Source: Oikopleura dioica (lineage: Eukaryota; Chordata; Appendicularia; Copelata; Oikopleuridae). From it: DNA of 64,000 bases. The stretch is from the NCBI GenBank assembly GCA_907165135.1, contig OU015568.1:876501-940500 (forward strand). Direction: 5' to 3'. A program made the position numbers and the translations under genes. The notes beneath the pieces were generated by a model, which ran no database searches, was not told the DNA's origin, and saw only the letters and a program-made list of their open reading frames with translations. Positions 60,818 to 64,000 of this stretch are shown piece after piece. Within the stretch, counting starts at the first letter, position 1. Every line of letters starts with the position of its first letter.

Positions 60818-62694
60818 AAATTTTTTTCAACAAAAAATATCAACAATAAAATCTCCTTCAATAAATCAATATAAAGCTAGAAATCATACCTCATAATAAA
60901 TTTTTCTTCAGAAATTCAAAAGCGGAAAACTCAAATCAAATCACAGCGGGAAGTCTCTATCTTCTCAGCGGGATATCTTCTTATATACCTCTAATTGGTA
61001 TCTCTAATTGTTCTTTTGACTTTTATCCTCGAATTCGATCAAATTCGCCTTCTGAAGAAATAAATGTGATTTGAGAAATCTCTCAAAAATATAATTGGCC
61101 TCATAAGGAGCAAAAAACAGCTTGAAATAGCTTAACAATGAGCCCTTTTTAACCTTTTTATCGACACTCTTTTTTGAAAATTTCTCTTTCTTGGTAAGGC
61201 CTTTGTATTTTAGATATATGTACGCGATATCGTGTGAATACAAAATTTGGCGCCACGAGCCCTTTTTTTCTTTTACAAACAAAAGGTGCCTTAATTTTTT
61301 TCTTGAAAAGCGAAAATTTTCAGTTTTCGAAAAATCGAAAGCAAAAATCTTATTTTTAAAAAGCCGTTTTTTGTGATTTCTCTGACCCGGATTTCGAACT
61401 TTCTTTTCCAGCAAAAAAGTCAGTCAAATAAATAAGTGGTCTTCACTTATTATGAAGACATCACTTGAGGCAAAATTCAGAATTAGCGTTTTTTTCTTGA
61501 TCTCATCTCTCTTTCTCAGCTAGAATTTCTATATCACGTGACGGGTTCTTTCAGCGCCGCTCAGACTGGCTTTTCTTATCGCAAAATATTTGGAGTCTGA
61601 CTTTTTGGAACGCCGCCAAATTTGAACATTTTGGTGAAATAGAGGAATTTTAATTGAACTTAAATTTAATTATACCGGCAAAAATCAAAAGAAAAAATAA
61701 AATTTGAAAAAAAAAATGAAAAAAAATTTTTTTTTCAAAAACCTTTTTTTTTGAATTATTTAATATTTTTCTTCGATTTTTTCTTCGAAATTTCTCTGCA
61801 GAAAAAAAATATTTTTGTTTTGTTGAGTATTTGAATATTTTTAATTGAAAGCGTGTTTCTGCTCAACGGGTACCCTGGCGTTTCTTGTCGTAAATTTTCA
61901 CTTTCTTTTCACTCTCTTCTCCCTCAGACAAAATAAAACCGTCAAGTTCAAAACTTCTGCAAAATTCCCACGTTTTTCTCTCTTCCAAGAGACATCATAA
62001 TTTATGATTGTATTTATTACGATGATCAAACTTACTTTTTTTACTAAAAAGATTTTTTGAAAAAAACAATTTGGTGACTTCGGTAAATCAAAAAATCAAA
62101 CTAATGAGCTCACTTCAGCACATCAAGGTGCAAGCTTTTCACCTTGTATAAGAAAAAAGTCATGAGTCATCCCTTTTTCTTGGCCCACGGGATTTATTCA
62201 CTCCCTCAAAGTTTAGCTCAGTTAAGCTTGAACTTTTTACAACTTCATTTAGCCCAATTTTCTTCAACATTTTTTTGAGAATTAATAAGAAAAGGATTTA
62301 TTTTTTGACACCACGGTTAATTCATTGATTGAAAAAAAATAATGTTCAACAACAAGAAAAGCGTAAGTCATAAATCAGCGCTCAGAATATGCCATGAGCG
62401 ACATTTTTAGCAGGCTTAGATCATGTCTTCTGTTTAACTGTTTCTTTTGGTAACAAAAACTTACATTTATTGCCCACCGTAGTAGTTCAAACTTCAAACT
62501 CATCAAGGTCTAAATTTTTGTAGACGAAGTACATTCACAAAGAAAAATAAGTCATGAAAGGGAGCCTGAGAAAAAACAAGAAAACAGCTGCGGATAATGG
62601 TACCTTAGCAAAAAGACCTTTGATGACTAAACGCTTGAATAAGCATGAGAAAACTTAAAATCTGACGAATGTAAGAAAAAATAAGGCAATTTTA
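60818..62694. other. AT-rich spacer with one doubtful ORF
   Basis: This stretch separates two minus-strand genes. A 136-codon Lys/Phe-rich ORF (61004-61414, minus) is probably chance in low-complexity sequence. Long A/T tracts (61670-61870) follow. I see no RNA gene or clear transposon. Confidence 0.5.
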
Positions 62695-64000
62695 TTAATT
62701 CACGCAAAAATCCTTCTCAGTTTCATAAAGAACAGGATTATTTGATGTAAAGTTGTTATTTCCGATCACTTCAGTTTGTATAAGCTCGTCTTCTCCGATG
62801 AAAACTCTCTCTATCGGAGAAGTATAATTGACTTTTTCATAACCATTCACAAAATAAATATACTCATTTATCTTGATTGAAGAAACGTAAATATGATGCT
62901 GAATGATTCAAATTAATTTTTGAATTTACAAAAGATTAACCTCTTTGAGAAATCCAAGCAGCTTCCAAGTGTTTTCTTTCAGCAACCAAACGTCTTTTGA
63001 TGCTTTTTGCTCCCGAGTCTCAAGTATTCTTTCTTTTCCACCTGCCATAAGCATATATCCGTTGTCTAATCCAATTAAAGAATGTTTTCCCATTATTCTT
63101 GAAATAAGTTAACGCGAGAAAAATTATCGGAAATACTTTGGGTGGTCTCTTAAATAAACCCATCCACTTTCAGTATAACTTTCAACTTTTCTCATCGCTC
63201 CTGTCTCCGTATCTCCATCAACAGTTGTTGGTCTGCCATTGTAGTAGCCAAGGCCTCCCATCAAATGACCGTGTTTCGGCAGATGTGGTTGTTTAATTGT
63301 ATGATTTGTAGAATCAAAAATCTAGCATCCTCCTTTTCCAGTTCTACTGACTGTTGCATAAGCAAAACACACAAGTGCTGAAAACTATTAAAAACATTTT
63401 TATTATGCATTTTGATAACCTTTTGTTCCATTTTCAATTGAAACAGCTGCTGAAAACGGCCCAGCATATCCATTTTGAAATTTTGCTGCTAGCTCAACAA
63501 AACTGCACCCATCAAGTTTTGAAATCCTTTTATTGTCAACGTGCCCACCAAAAATATACAAAACACCATAAAGTAAAGCATACACGGATTTCCAGGCAAA
63601 ATCATCTGATATTGAATACATAACAGGATTCGCAGTATAAGATCCGTCGCCAGAAATAATAAATGATTCCTCTAAGCTTCTTTGAATAATCAAAAAATGG
63701 TCATTTATCTATAATACTAAATTAATTATGATAAATAATGCAGATAACCGTTGGATGAGTCGGCGGAACTGTTATTGTGCTGGGAGTTGTCGTCACTTCA
63801 TTCTATTTCGGAAAATAAAATCAAAGAAAAATAATTTAAACCTCTACGCAAGGACAATTATCAATTTTGCCCAGCAAGATATTATTGCATTCTTCAAAGC
63901 ATTTTTTATCGGGAGAGCATTGTCGTAGACAATCAGTTTGTTATTCAATTGCAGCTTCTCGGCATGCAATGTAAGATTCGTTCTCAACTTCAGCATTTTC
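62695..64000 (-). CDS. Cys-rich / kelch-like protein (copy 3, 5' end outside window)
   Basis: The 5' part runs past base 64000. On the gene strand it opens with a Cys-rich module (YIACREAAIE, TAA stop, QTDCLRQCSPDKKCFEECNN, CPCVE), then a Thr-rich linker (VTTTPSTITVPPTHPT). The kelch-like blocks are FIISGDGSYTANPVMYS, YALLYGVLYIFGGHVDN, HGHLMGGLGYYNGRPTTVDG, GWVYLRDHP, KHSLIGLDNGYMLMAGGKER and VWLLKENTWKLLGF, ending ETEKDFCVN (stop 62695-62697). The propeller part resembles the 21519-24673 gene most (GGLG.Y.G.PTTV). The in-frame TAA within the Cys module means a pseudogene, a sequence error or an unseen intron. Confidence 0.65.

Noticed and set aside
61004-61414. 136-codon minus-strand ORF rich in Lys and Phe
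   Set aside because: It lies in low-complexity AT-rich DNA, has no signal peptide, domain or intron structure, and the composition explains the open frame.

Overview
The window is nuclear DNA from a small, gene-dense animal genome. The best fit is an appendicularian (larvacean) tunicate close to Oikopleura dioica. Introns are tiny (mostly about 38-70 nt) and genes are packed on both strands. The gene content is chordate-like: a p21/p27-type CDK inhibitor, a semaphorin, a B4GALNT, several HS3ST-like sulfotransferases and SUN and UPF2 orthologues. Several introns keep the reading frame only if spliced as GA-AG, GG-AG or GC-AG, and G*-AG introns are a known trait of larvaceans. The species is inferred, not proven.

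Layout, left to right. UPF2 (5' half, minus) and an unrecognised basic nuclear-type protein (minus). An O-fucosyltransferase-like gene (plus) carrying a 402-bp terminal-inverted-repeat element inside a coding exon. A very small membrane protein (minus) and an ACSL3/4-type acyl-CoA synthetase (minus). A SUN-domain protein (plus), an HS 3-O-sulfotransferase-like gene (plus), a WSCD-type sulfotransferase (minus) and an SLC13 transporter (minus). An EGF/ShK/mucin/kelch-like membrane protein (minus), interrupted by a ~980-bp transposon. An S100-like protein (minus), a B4GALNT (minus), a secreted Cys-rich/kelch-like protein (plus) and a secreted EF-hand protein (minus). A p27-like CDK inhibitor (plus), a second Cys-rich/kelch-like gene (minus) and a GT10 alpha-1,3-fucosyltransferase (minus).

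Further right come two tandem, unrecognised three-TM receptor-like genes (plus). A tightly spaced minus-strand cluster follows, with an Ig-like type I membrane protein followed by three small cistrons; it looks like an operon. An antisense tRNA-Glu lies in an intron of its first gene. Then come a second HS3ST-like gene (minus), an 855-bp fold-back transposon, an unrecognised gene (minus), a candidate secreted micropeptide (plus), a short semaphorin (minus) and a third Cys-rich/kelch-like gene running off the right edge.

Two themes stand out. First, six genes act on glycans or sulfated glycans (O-FucT-like, two HS3ST-like, WSCD-like, B4GALNT, GT10), alongside many secreted or membrane proteins. 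Second, inverted-repeat transposons sit inside genes: two interrupt coding exons whose frame is restored by exact removal, and one coincides almost exactly with an intron. That is consistent with intron birth from transposons, or with recent gene disruption. All exon models were built by hand from reading frame and splice signals, so boundaries marked uncertain should be treated as such.
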